This document shows, in pieces, positions 10,750 through 22,445 of a stretch of 64,000 bases of DNA. A program made the translations under genes and the position numbers. The DNA lies in the NCBI GenBank assembly GCA_002224055.1, contig AZLU01000129.1, positions 54,186 to 118,185 on the forward strand, written 5' to 3'. Source of the stretch: Pezizomycotina sp. ARF18 (Eukaryota > Ascomycota). Position 1 is the first letter of the stretch. Every line of letters begins with the position of its first letter. The notes under the pieces are model-generated. The model saw only the letters and a list, made by a program, of their open reading frames with translations, had not been told where the DNA came from and made no database searches.

Positions 10750-13700
10750 GACTTTGTTCAACCTCGCTTCCAACAACTTTTTTTTGTCCGGTATATCAGG
10801 CATGATGAAAGAGTTCAAGGAGCCGAAGGGGAGAGAAATGGGAGGAAAGTGGACTGGCTAAAGGAAATAACTTGCACTTTCGATGCCACCGTCCACTATT
10901 CCTGGCGATCTTCTGGAGTAATCTGTCAGATCCACCCTGAGTCGTTCAGTTCGCGGAGTACAACGGCTGATGATCTGGATTGTATATCTGTCACGGTTCG
11001 TTCGTTGTAGGCTGGAGTTGTCCCGGATTTCGATGCTGCTCACGCCTACGCCTCCTCGTCCTTCCATTAATCTCACCTACGTCATCTGACCCTTTTTCAT
11101 CACGACCGAACCTTACATATTTACCTATAATTATACACAGTTTCATTCCTATTTTATCCGTTTACCTTTATATACTCTTCACTAATCAGTGGTTACCTTA
11201 TGACTATTTTTCATATTACGCACACTCGCTATTTCTTCCTCAATTCTCCTCCGATAGACTATCCCTTCACTTTTTCAACGTACAGTTTGTGTCTTACCTT
11301 CTTTTATTCCCCTTTTCTTTTCCTTTTTTTATACGGGTTTCTTTCCAAGAAAGAAAAAAAAGTATACGGCGTTTTTGCCTGGGTCTTCGTTATATTTGCG
11401 AGTTTCTTAGCCTGGAGATATTCTTATTTTGTCGACGCCTATGCTTCTCCTCGATGCTTGATTCTTGGAGTGGTTTCGAAGCATCCCTTCAGCGTTTTAT
11501 TGATTCAAAGCTTAAAAGAGAAATATCCATGTGATGGAAGTTGCTACCGAACACGTCACCGTTCAGTTGCTCTTCTTTCTTTCTACTATTTTCTTTTCTT
11601 TTCTTTTTTACTCTTAATTTTGGTTATAGGCTTCCGTTTTCTGAATTCCTTTCCCCACTTATCGCGGTGTCTGGATTACATTCGATCATACAGCAGGGAA
11701 ATTTCACATTTCTTTTCACAAGGACCCAAGTATTAGCGGTAGTTTGAGAACAAACTAACTTGTTCGCCTTTCCGTCATATTTTCAAGCGGGCGGCTTTCT
11801 TTATATTTACTCATAAACGACTTCAGACCATTCAAGCATCTCGCACTCGAGGCTGTAATGTTCATAACACTTTCAGTGTCTGTTCATTCACCTCGTTTCA
11901 TACCAATCTTACGCTCTCTCATCTCTTCCTTTTCCCTTCCGCCCGCTTTAGTCTATTCCATTATCATTCTCTTTTAATTATCTATTTATCTAAACTTTGG
12001 CTATAGGCGTGTATACTAAAATCACATCGGTGTTTTTGTCAAAAAATTTTTTTTGTATTTTCCTGTTCTTCAGCGTTGGTATCTGAATGATACATGTAAA
12101 AAGAATTTTTGAGCTTGTTTATCATGAGATGGAAAAAAAAAAAAGTAGGAACCTCTTCTTTGGTGACCACTTGAGATTTGCTTGTATGCACCTCGGAATT
12201 TCTTCATGCATGTGTATAAAGGTAAAAGAAGGACCAGTGACATTTCAGGTACACTTCGTAGAGATTTATAAAAAGCTGTACGTACGAAATTTCTGGCTGT
12301 ACCGGGAAAAATTGCGTGTACTTTCGAAAGGCTTCGCAGCGGAATTTTCGTTCGATGTCCTCTTTTTACACGTTCACGCCATTAATTCGCGATGTTATCA
12401 GGTGATAGCCGCCGTTGGTGTTGTCATCTTGCGAAAAAAAAAGGTAAGATTTACGGTCAAGTGAATAAGCTGATAAACCTAACCCTTAGAAATTAAGAAT
12501 TAAGAATTAATAATAAAGAAATAGTAGAATAATTAGAGGATACTTACAATAGATACATCAAATAGTTACTAGTGATAGCACTAGCTATTAATTAGCTAAT
12601 ATTCCGAGTTTGGTATTTTGGCGTCTGTTGCTTAATTTACTTCCAAATTCTGGATTGTTTTTTTCTCCGCGAGTATTTCTAGAAAAAAAAAAAACAGGCG
12701 TAGCCGGCGGATTACAGAGTCCGCGTGAGCTTTCGAACAGCATCGCCGCTATACATGATGTTCAAAGAGGCCCTCGAAAAAAATCTATAACGTTTCGCGG
12801 AAAGACTCACGCATGCATATGCGTACGCAGTAGATATAGGATATCTAATTTTTGATAGGCTTATACTTGTTATACATACTTACATGAGGTAGTTAGAGAG
12901 CTCGAGATGGGAGAGGCGTTGTACTGCGGAAAGTCACGTAGGTGTGTGGGTTATTTGTTTCCAAATACTTCTCATAAGGGCGAGCTCGAGCTCTCGAATA
13001 GTTTGGCGGCAAATATTCTGTAGCTTACCATAAGGTATCAAGAGTAATAGCTGGTACTAAAAAAAGGGGTATTTGATACTTGTTTACTTTTTTTTCCCCC
13101 ATATAGATTATTATAAACACATCTAGTCTTATGGATATTATCTGCGGAGGTACGAATTCGCGGATATCTGTTACGTAGTACTAAGAATACGGACGGTCTT
13201 GCTCTGGCGGACTGTAGCAGGGCTAAGCAGAGCTCATAATTCAAAACATACACACGGATCTCTTGCACAGTTGCATACTTTCCCTTCAAGGAATGTTGAT
13301 TCTCGATCTCTCTATTTTTTTTATTTTTTATTTAAATTTTTTTATTACAAAAAAAAAAAAGGGAGAATACTTTATTAATTGGCGGTGAAGAGATCATTAT
13401 AATATAGGAGGCATTTGTATATAAACAACTTCTCAAACAAAAATCTGTAATACAACCGTAAAATTTAGTATATAAAAGACTACTACATATATTATGTTAA
13501 GCTTACCTTTATAGAATTTCTAACGTAATTAACTATTTTATATATATAAAAATATTACTCGGAATTGTGTCTAAGCAAATACTTAGCTTAGATGCTTATA
13601 ATATAAGAAAGAGATCGCGATCGTTGGTAATAAGTAACTATACTTATATTTGCCTTTATAAAATAATATACTTAGCATTTGCCTTACCGCTTAAAATAAT

Positions 13701-14690
13701 ATAAGAGACTATGCTTCTTCACCGCCAATAAATACGTATTGTGCGATGGGAAAGATGTTACAAGTAAAAAACGTCCGAGCTCTAGCTTTAATTCCACGAA
13801 AGGATTTGACGTAGTAACTAACCACCTAAGTAAAAGTAGTTGAGCATATAGCTAAACTATAGCTATAACAAATCAATTAAATAACTTAGAAGTTTTTGTA
13901 ACATTAGAGCTTGCGAGGAGAATATGTGCACCGTAGCGTCCCATCGCATATGGCACTATCCGTATAATTACTCTACTGGGATGTGTTGTGTTGTCTTCAG
14001 GAGGTATAGATAAGAAAGAGCTCCTGAGGAGAAAAAAAAGAAAGAAAACTCGGAACTTTCTTGTGCACTTACTAATTTGATACCCTTTCTCTAAACCCCC
14101 CACGTCGGCCGCTTATCAAAGTGAGGTGAGTGATATATTGGATCCCATGGCCATGTCAAGCGAAATGAAGACGATAATAATAATAGATAGCAAAATACCA
14201 GTAAATGGAGCTTCTAAAAAAAAGTGGCAACCTTGCATTTCACATCCTTGGCCTTGCGACGTGTATTTTAAAAAAGGATGAGAGACAGAGAAAGCCGATT
14301 AGAGAGATTGGCACCTTCAGAAATTTGCAACGTTAGGACAGATACTTGAGAATGCAAGCCGTATATTGTGATACTATAGGCTTTCCTGGATTGATTGATT
14401 TCCGAGGGACTGGTTCCCGCTGTGTCCAACCAATGCGCGTTGAGAGTTTACAATATAATGACAAGAAAAAAAATGATAGACACATCCTCCATTTCATTCG
14501 CTTTGCGAAGGTTCGGTGTTCAAAACAACTTGACCCTTTCCTTGTTTTCCATCCGTTATCCGCTTCCCCCCGTTCTTCCTCTTTATATAGGAAGATAGTT
14601 TCCTTGTTATTAACATGGAAAGTAAGTAAAAATATAAGAACAAAAAAAAAAAAAAACCCCTCCCCATAATAATAGATATAATAAGATAAA
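10750..14690. other. 3' flank of SCOC and AT-rich spacer containing a TIR element
   Basis: Apart from the TIR element (13379-13728) I see no supported gene. ORFs of 125-184 codons at 10980-11736 and 12087-12464 have pyrimidine-driven or Lys/Phe-rich translations, no splice support and no recognisable motif. Palindromic GAGCTCGAGCTC words occur at about 12980-12994. Confidence 0.55.
13379..13728. mobile_element. Candidate MITE: 350 bp with 13-bp perfect TIRs and TAA duplication
   Basis: Bases 13379-13391 read TTGGCGGTGAAGA and bases 13716-13728 are its exact reverse complement. The element is bracketed by TAA on both sides (13376-13378 and 13729-13731). The 350-bp interior is strongly AT-rich and has no coding potential. 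A 3-bp TWA target duplication with a short TIR is the signature of PIF/Harbinger-type non-autonomous elements; that assignment is inference. I found no second copy in the window. Confidence 0.55.
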
Positions 14691-16114
14691 TTACAATAAA
14701 GACAAAAACACTTTTGTTACAGTCACCCCTCCCTCTTTCTGAAGGATGTATAGGTATCGAGGCAGATAGGCTGCTTGCTCGTACTGTTGCACCATTGAGC
14801 GCGCCGATTCTTCAAACTGAACTCGATCAGCTGACGCATACGACGGCGGCCGTCTTTCCTCTGGCTCTTCCCTTATTGAAGGATGCTGCGGCGGGTAAAC
14901 TTCCGAAGGTGCTGATAATACCGACGATGTCGATAAAGTTTCTTGACTGCGACTGCTATGGACAATGTGGCGTACCATCGCCTCGTCTCACCCGCTGTAC
15001 TTGTCGCGGTCGAGGACTGCAATTCCTCCCGGCTGGCATTCCGCTGTAACTGTTGCTGGTGTTGCTCCGTGCGCCTAACCCAATAAAACTGGTTAGGGTT
15101 AACGCGAACACTCTGCCCCATAGACCATAAGCTGGTGGTGGGGCTGGTAGCTTGCGGTTTGGATCGTCATTATCGTCTAACAAAGCAGCCGTGGCTGTCC
15201 GGTACTTCCTGAATTGGTATCGGTTGCGCTGGTTGCGCATAGCCGAGGGGACCCGCATACGATATAGGCCGAGACCATGTGTGACATTGAGGACGTGGAG
15301 AGACGTTGGTTGTAGTTATAAGGCTTTGTAGCAATTACGCAGAGTCGGATTAAGGAGTGGCAGAAGAACATAGCCGATATCAAGATGATTAATATTAGGG
15401 CAACATGTAGTTCTTGAGTGGCTAAATGGCGGTTGATAGCAAGTCCAAGATCTGAATAGAAGCGTTAGAAGAGAATTCTCTTACAACAAACAAAAAAAAA
15501 AAATAATTCAAGTTTGAAATGAAAGGAAGGATATATATATCAAGCAAAAGAAAAGTCTCGGGTCGAATGAAGGAAGCCTTGCATTGATAAGAATGTATAC
15601 TTACATAATGAAACGATACCAGCAATAGAATAGTCCATACGAACAGTATGATGACCCTGGTTTTCAGTTCAGCCGTTTCCACCATTGCTGGAACTTGATT
15701 GTCCCGTGTCTTCCCGGCGTGACGAAATTTCAGTATCGGCCTCGTCCGGGAGTCCTCTCGAGCTGTAATTGCTCGCAGCAGTCTGAGGTCTGATATGAAG
15801 ACCGGGAAATTCGATGGTGCTGCTGGCGGCGGGGGCAGCTGCGGTGCCGCGGGTAGCGAGGCACCGGACCCGCTTCCTGGGGCTGGCGGGGCCTCGGAGC
15901 TTGTCCCCTCCAATCCGGTAGCCTGTCGAGAACGGAAAGCTGTAGCCTTCCAAAAATAGGTCGCTGAACGCTCTCAGTCACTTGTGCGTTTGGCGACTTC
16001 GGGCCGTCTTCTACGATAGCCTTGTAGGGGCCGGCGCAGCCCCCTGTCGGTAATAATTTTCATCCCGCGTCCTTCAAAGGACTCGCGTACTCGGGGTATT
16101 GGCGTTGACGACAT
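14691..16114 (-). CDS. Two-TM membrane protein with PPxY motifs (function unknown)
   Basis: The likely start is the ATG at 16114 (MSSTPIPRVRESFEGRGMK). A Pro/Ala/Ser-rich N-terminal region follows, then the hydrophobic segment VIILFVWTILLLVSFHY, which ends at a perfect GTAAGT donor (15599-15604). The next exon opens with a second hydrophobic segment, LHVALILIILISAMFF. The C-terminal part contains LPAPPPAYGLW (PPAY at 15127-15138), SVRVNPNQFYWVRR and RRPPSYAS (PPSY at 14838-14849). At least three frame changes are needed to follow the chain. Two TM segments plus cytosolic PPxY motifs are what one expects of an adaptor or substrate of a Rsp5/Nedd4-type ubiquitin ligase. That role is inference from the motifs, and I do not recognise a named family. 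Confidence 0.6.
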
Positions 16115-16900
16115 ATTCAACTCCTTTTCCCTTTAAAAGTTTCCCCCGACAAGAGGGAAAGATACGCATATAACAAAAGTCCAGAAACACAAAAAAAAAA
16201 AAAAAAAAAAAAGAAAGAAAGAAGAAAAGGAAGGGAAAAACCACTCGTGAAAAGGAGCACGAATAGAAAGAAAAAGGCCGATTTGAGTCGTTCTAATCGG
16301 CAAATCCTCTGGAGACGCAAGCTAAGCTGAAGAGCTTATACACAGAGCCAGCGAGACTGAGCCTAGGCGTCATATAATATATACGTTTTCCAGCCGTACA
16401 GCGAACGGAATGAAATGTCGGACCGGCCGGCGTATTGAAGGAGAACGAAATCCTCGAAAACCCGTGCTCTTATTTTTTATGGCTCAAATGAACGGATGCA
16501 AGCGGAGACATTCAGTAGGATACTGATGGATAACGTTGTTATACTATAGTATTAAATTAGGACGAAGATTGCCCTCCCTAATAGTATAACCACAACTATA
16601 AGCAGGAAGCCAAATTATTAGCCCCAATTCGTAAAGGTAAGTGTGAAAAAAAAAAAATTAGTAATGGGACTTACTGTGGTTGTCTTATAATAAGTATTGT
16701 CCTACTCTATTTCCCCGTTCATCCCACGCTGCTGGCTAGACAATTCCCTTGGTACGCAATTTTGGTAATTGCACATATCCTCTTTTAAAACACTTCCCAG
16801 AAATCGCTCCCGATCAATTGAGACGAAGATAATGGTATTGGAGAAACGCACGAAGAATCTAACGAGGAGAAGAGACGAGAAGCCGCGATTCAAGAAGATA

Positions 16901-16935
<35 letters not shown>

Positions 16936-18170
16936 AAAAAGCGAAGGCTTTGAGCAAAAGAACGCCAAAAAAAAGAAGGGACAAAAAAGGACAAAAAGCA
17001 CAGCGAGAGAATAGAGACGCAACGACAGAAGTCCTCCAACGAGTTCTTTTAGAAAGTAAAATAAAGTTTTTTTAAAATAAAAAAAGAAGAGAGAGAGAGA
17101 GAGAATGAAAGGAAGGTAAAAGAAAGGAAAGGGAGAAAGGTTAAGGAAAGGAAGGGTGAATATTGTCTGGGAAAAAAGGAGCATGAAGAGAATGTAAAAA
17201 CAAGAGTGAGAGGAGGGAGGAAAGTCTTCAGGCGCGACAAGAAGGGGAGGGGAGAAAAGAAAAAAAAAAGAAAAAAAAAAAGCACGTTATACTCCAGACA
17301 TCTTACTACTATACCTTTCACCTTTTTACCTTTTACTACAACTCCCCGCTTGATAGGGTCTACATGCACCCTAATCTTTCTATCTATCTCTTCGGCACCC
17401 CCTGGTTCTGTCTTCCTGGCGGGACTTCCCCCCTTTCGATTTTGCCAATTTCAGCTTTCGTGGTTCCTGTATCCTTCTACGGAACAGCACCCGTACGCAC
17501 ATGAGCGGTCACGGTTAAATCGGACTACCCTAAAGAATACGCAATTATTATTGTTCTTTTAACCGGCACGACTATATTGGAACGAATCAAGGGGTCAGAT
17601 GTGATAAGAAGTTGGTAGTGGCGGACTGGTAGTGGGGTATTATCTGCGCTGTAAGCAATACTCCTAATTTTCAGGAACAGCAGCAGTAGGAAAGAGGAAT
17701 AGTAGTAATTTAAGTGGTGCGGAAAAGGGGCCGTTTGAAAAACGACTTTGAAACCACACGCAGGAAGGGAGAAAAAAAAGGAAAGAAAGTAAAAGGCACC
17801 ACCGGGACACCTCCCATTGGTTCACTCCAAACGTATCGAAAACCAATGAAAACCGTCGATGTAACGATATAAGACGACGAAACTATACAGAGCATGAAAG
17901 TGCATTAAGCATCCATTCTCTGGTTAACGCTATTATCTTCCACTTGTAAGCCTATTTTATTGAATTTTTTTTTTTTTAATATATATACAAACAAGTAGAA
18001 CTTTGGTGCGTGTGCGTGTGCGTGTGCACATGCAAGGAATTCGGGAATATAAGAGAGTTGTTTATAGATACCGAATTATTACTATAAATTTAGCGAACTT
18101 CCAAGAAAGAACGATCTCGGCGACATCCATATATACACACGCACGAATTTGTAATGCTTCATAATTCTAT
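16115..18170. other. Spacer with A32 tract, no supported gene
   Basis: The Phe/Lys-rich ORFs in 16.1-17.6 kb are translations of A/T and purine tracts (for example A32 at 16902-16933 and GA-rich 17088-17280). No splice-supported coding reading was seen. Confidence 0.55.
16902..16933. repeat. A32 homopolymer
   Basis: Thirty-two consecutive A residues, followed by further A-rich sequence to about 17000. Confidence 0.95.
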
Positions 18171-18623
18171 ATGTATACGAACCTTTTTCCCAAAGCATTC
18201 AAATTGCGACTTAGGCATTTGATCATATACAATGCAATCAAAGCCTATAAGGCGCCTATCCATGGTAGTACAAAACTGGTATTGCAAAAGTCTTCTATCG
18301 CAGGTTTCAGCTCGGGTTTAGGCAGGTAAGTTTATTTTTCTTCTCTTCAAGTCTTAGACATAATTATTGGCAATTGAGCAAAAAGCACGGGCACGACAAG
18401 AAGGCTTCTAGAAAAGAAACGAAGAAGAGGGGGGGAAAAAAAAAAAATAAAAATAAAAAAGGTGAAAAGCAAGATAGAAGCTGAGAAACATGCTAGGAGT
18501 TAGGCCATCTGAGCTATTTTGGGGAATTGTCTATAAATTTTCAACAGCGCTGGCGTTGCTCAATATTCTGGCAAGGATTTTGTTACTCCATGTTTCTCGC
18601 CAGGATCAAAGAATCCAGACTGA
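18171..18623 (+). CDS. Possible small spliced protein, 76 aa, unknown
   Basis: An ATG at 18171 opens an exon (18171-18325) ending GGC AG at a strong GTAAGT donor. A CAG acceptor at 18545-18547 restores the frame into a second exon (18548-18623) ending in TGA. The product is MYTNLFPKAFKLRLRHL.. to ..GKDFVTPCFSPGSKNPD, basic at the N-terminus and Gly/Ser-rich in the middle (SSIAGFSSGLGSAG). The joint is in phase and no indel is needed, unlike most genes here. The 222-nt intron contains an A-rich run. I know no family with this sequence. It could be a small secreted-type or mitochondrial protein, or a chance pairing of splice sites. Confidence 0.35.
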
Positions 18624-19165
18624 TTTCGGCCACCATCTTGGTTAGTGTGTTTTGGACTCTTCATTTATTTAATCGACATATCTGATAATATTTTATAGAA
18701 AGTAGTATTTGCCAAGCTTGTTTCACAAGTTTTTGATCTAGATATATATATAAATATTAAATCGTTTTCGCCCTCTTGTTTGATTTCTCGGTCTAGACTT
18801 CTTTTATTGTTTTATTTCTGATTTCATTCTTACATCGCCTTCCCGTTTTTTCCACCATTTTTGCTGGAGAGAAGTGGTTTCTCACGAAATTCCTTGACAT
18901 GAGATTTCAACCCACGGAGCAATCTCCCGAGTACGTGAAGAGGCGCACACGATCCCATGTGCGACAAAACCTTCCTGGAAGCAATTCGAAAGAAAGAAAG
19001 TTTAAACATAAGGAATTCCGTTTATCAAGGACGCCGAAGTGATATCTCGCCATAACTAGCTCTAGCAGGAGGAAAATATATGTTGCTACGTACAAGCGAA
19101 CTCACATTGGATAAACGCTTGGGGAAATAAAAAAAAATAAACAAAACTATTATTAGTTTTATGAG

Positions 19166-20982
19166 CTAACTTTCCGAGCTCTCCAAGCATCAAGTTTTTA
19201 TCCGAGGACGCAGAGACAACTAACCGGGAACACAGATATAATGGTTAGTGGAATTGCAAAATGAAGTAAAAGAAAAGTATATAGAGAAGGGTATTCCGAC
19301 GTTCGCCCTCCCCCGGAGGAGGTAATTTTTAAATTTTTTTAAATTTTTTAAACTTTTTAAAAAAAATTTTTTTATTTTTTTTTATTTTTTTTTTTTTTAA
19401 AAAAAAAGTGCATACTACCCGCACTATCCAAAAAACAAACAAAGAGGAGGATTCACTATAGGTTCTGATCCTGGCATAAACCTGACATCGTTGACTGTGG
19501 CCTTTGTGACCGGGAAGCTTATAGAGTATCTTCTTGAATCTTCGTCCATACAACCACGCTCCTATCGCCGCTGCCCAGCTGCGATTTGTCGCCCTTTGGA
19601 GACCAACTCGCCCGGATAAAATTTTTGTCCAACCCGGCCGGTGCACTTCATAAACCTTCAGTAATCTGTCCGATGCGGCGAGTGGCTGGATGTCCCATGT
19701 CCGCACGGTGTTATCCATAGAATTCGAAAGTAGCTGCTGCCGTCTGGAGAGACTGCAAGAGAGGTAATAGTATCGTGGTGTCCTCGTAGAAGGCTGGAGG
19801 CGCCCGGCTTGCGCAAATCCCAAACCTATTATGAAAATAAGAAAAAGTTCTCGTCAGTTTTTCAAGATTTACATAGCGAGAAAGAAGCCCTTGCTGTTTT
19901 CGCTCTTCTTTCAGACTGGAAGGACTAGGTTAGAAATTACCGTAATATCATTTATCCCCTGTATACAGTTCATTTCCAGCCTCGCTGACCGCTAGCGCTG
20001 TAATCGGAAAGCTAGTTTCAATGTAATCGACGGCTTCCTTCGATCGAGGGTCCCAGATTCTATGCTTCCGTCGTCGCTCCACTGAATATCAATTCCGGCC
20101 CCGTCTGTTATATCGAGCACATTGACGAAATTCTCATGGCCCACATGACGCCTAACTCTCGTTCCAGTCTCCACATCCCAACTTGCGACGAGGAGGTCTG
20201 CCGAAGCAGAAGTATATATTGCGGGAATCGCGCGACCACTGTAAGTCCAAGACCGCTCCACGATGTCCGGTCATCATACCGTAGTTCTCGCATTCGCCGT
20301 GTGTATTCCATAATACTGGTAAACAGGGTAATTTGTTAAAAAACAGGCGAATAATAAAGAAAGATAGAAAAGGCGAACTTACATATTGCTTTGTCAAATG
20401 AGCCAGACGCCATGTGTTTCCCACTCGAATCGAACCGTACGGCGAACACCTCGCCCTGTGTTGAAGTATGATGTCAGCTTTGTATGTAAGGGGTAAGGCC
20501 TAAAGATAAATCTCTCGATGACTCTCGGGATGTTGTCTGAAGACTTCGAAACATACACCATGACTAAAACAAAAATTAGCGTTAACTCAAAGGCTCGACA
20601 ATTATATCACCCTCGAAAGGCGATTCTGTTAACGCCCAAGAAGCGCTAAATCTGTAAGAAAGAGTCACACGAACCTGCCAATTCCATTATAGGAGCTTTT
20701 AGCGAGCTAGTCCTGGGAACCTACGAAACGCCGACGATGTACAAAGGTTAGCAAGTTCCATCTCGACAGCATACATAGCTGGCGCGGAAAAGCCAGTGTC
20801 GGCCAGTAAACAGAGCGACAACTTACGGATTTTATTAGCGCTCCAACTGCGGAACCCTGTCCCGGAGACAGTGAGGCCGACCCGGCATCGCGAGGGACAG
20901 ATTTTTGTCTCTTGACAAGTTGATTCGAGGTTGTTAGGTAAGCAGAGTCATCGCTCGGCGCTTTCCGTTTATCCGTTGCCAT
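19166..20982 (-). CDS. SNRNP40: U5 snRNP 40 kDa WD40 protein (SNRNP40/Spf38)
   Basis: A WD40 propeller subunit of the U5 snRNP/spliceosome in the nucleus. The start is ATG 20982 (MATDKRKAPSDDS), with a basic nuclear segment LVKRQKS. Exons: 20827-20982, 20675-20720, 20383-20455, 19941-20315, 19825 to about 19462, and a last exon 19166-19219. Diagnostic pieces in family order are SSLKAPIMELAG, GEVFAVRFDSSGKHMASGSF, LLWNTHGECENYGMMTGHRG, SWDVETGTRVRRHVGHENFV, LSNSMDNTVRTWDIQP, LYKLPGHKG and, in the final exon, SASSDKNLMLGELGK. At least five single-base shifts are needed (for example after DSRNIY, after SDDGSI, in ELYTGG, in GSSYF, in PGHKG). The two residues expected before GEVFAV are missing, so a micro-exon may lie in the 219-nt second intron. 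It is divergent from BET3. Confidence 0.87.
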
Positions 20983-21175
20983 GCTGAGAAGTTATTCGAT
21001 GATATTACTTAGATTGGTTTAAGACGGGAAGAGTATATCTCGATATATTCGTGCGCTTGAGTTGAGCCGAAGAGCGGTGAAGATTATTTTATTTTATTTT
21101 ATTTCATTTTTTTCATCCTTTTGGGAACAAGGGCGATACCTCGTCTGGTTTTGTTTGCCAAGGATACCAGTAACT

Positions 21176-21212
<37 letters not shown>

Positions 21213-21430
21213 GCGACTGCACCCGCCAAGTTCTATAATCTTTTATCCAGGCTCGGAACCGGAAAAATAAAAATGCGTAACTTGCATGCTTAGTATTAGG
21301 CGTGTTTCATTCATTTTCTGGATCTGGCAAGCTCTCAACTACTTTACTTACTTTCATACGTAACTCACTATCACTCTCTTCATCGTATTAAACAACGTAT
21401 CATCGATTCATTTATCGATAAAAGCTAAGC
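20983..21430. promoter_or_regulatory. Divergent promoter between SNRNP40 and BET3
   Basis: This 448-bp gap between the two start codons must carry both promoters. It contains an A30 tract (21182-21211), a candidate poly(dA:dT) nucleosome-excluding element, a TTTTA-repeat stretch at 21088-21110, and pyrimidine-rich sequence just upstream of BET3. No specific factor site is claimed. Confidence 0.5.
21182..21211. repeat. A30 homopolymer
   Basis: Thirty consecutive A residues inside the shared SNRNP40/BET3 promoter region. Confidence 0.95.
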
Positions 21431-22445
21431 ATGTCTTCGGCAATGAGAGCTCGGATGGGAGAAGAGTAAGTCGAGCTCTGCTATAAAACGGCCTTCCATC
21501 TCCCTTCCAGTGTTCCATTGCGGGCGCAGGGATCCTTCCTTTTTTTTTACCGAGTGCTGATATTGTCCTTTCCGACGGCATCAGCGTTTGGAAGACGAGG
21601 ATTGATAAAGTGGTTCGTTGGAGGAATTTCTTCCCTGCAAACACAATGCCAAATGCTCTGCTAATACTGCGCACTTGTGCTACCCTTTATTATTCGAATC
21701 CGGCATAGAACGCGGAGCTTGTAACCCTCACATATGGCTCGATCGTTGCCCAGCTCTGTAAAGACTTCGAGGGAGACTATGTCGAAGTCACAAGCAGCTC
21801 GAAAAAATGGGGTACAATATCGGCCTTCGACTGATAGAGGACTTCTTGGCAAAAAGCAACATGCAGCAAAAGTGCGCGAGCTTTAAAGATACTGCTGAGG
21901 TTATATCAAAGGTGTGATCCTTAGTTCTATATTATAGCCCCAACGATGGCGGCTTTGAACCTCTGAATAACGAAGCCTAGCTAAACTCTTCGTTTTTTTT
22001 TTTTTTCCTCTCTTTGCTGAAACTTATAGGTGGGGTTCAAAATATTCTTAAATATTACCCCCGCGATTACAAACTGGAGCGCCGACAATAAGCAATTCTC
22101 TCTCATGTTTGAAGAGAATCCTTTGGCCGATTTTGTCGAGCTACCCGATGACGGAAAGGCCCAGACTGAGCTGTGGTACTCTAATATTCTCTGTGGCGTG
22201 CTTCGAGGCTCATTAGAGATGGTGGGTTACATTGGTTTCGCAGTTTCTTCAACTTTTTCCTTTTGCGTTGAGTCTTGATTATTGAGCGATTCTGTTCTAA
22301 CTTGAGTGTCTTGAAATGCGTTAGGTACAAATGCAAGTGGACACACACTTCACAAGCGATGTCTTGAGAGGTGAACGATACGACGGAGATGAGAGTAACA
22401 CTCATTCGGTATATTGAAGATGAATTGCCTGCGGATGATGAATGA
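21431..22445 (+). CDS. BET3: TRAPP complex subunit BET3/TRAPPC3
   Basis: A core subunit of the TRAPP tethering complexes, which activate the Rab Ypt1/Rab1 in ER-Golgi traffic. Five exons: 21431-21465, 21585-21612, 21709-21911, 22030-22221, 22325-22445. All joints are in phase with GT-AG ends. The protein reads MSSAMRARMGEDVWKTRIDK, NAELVTLTYGSIVAQLCKDF, MGYNIGLRLIEDFLAKSNM, KVGFKIFLNITPAITNW, NPLADFVELPDDGKAQTELW, SNILCGVLRGSLEMV, MRVTLIRYIEDELPADDE. This covers the whole expected length of about 190 residues. Two single-base faults are visible: one A is missing in ACAAG at about 21789 (expected VTKQLEKM), and one base is missing or extra at about 22383 before EMRVTL. Both leave the flanking protein perfect. 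Confidence 0.94.

Noticed and set aside
10980-11736. Two overlapping plus-strand open frames of 178-184 codons
   Set aside because: Phe/Leu/Ser-rich translations of a pyrimidine-rich tract, in two frames at once, with no motif.
12087-12464. Plus-strand open frame of 125 codons
   Set aside because: No recognisable domain or splice support; the composition matches AT-rich spacer. It cannot be excluded fully but is not supported.
16702-17369. Minus-strand open frames of 106-160 codons rich in Phe/Ser/Leu
   Set aside because: Direct translation of A32 and purine tracts on the opposite strand.
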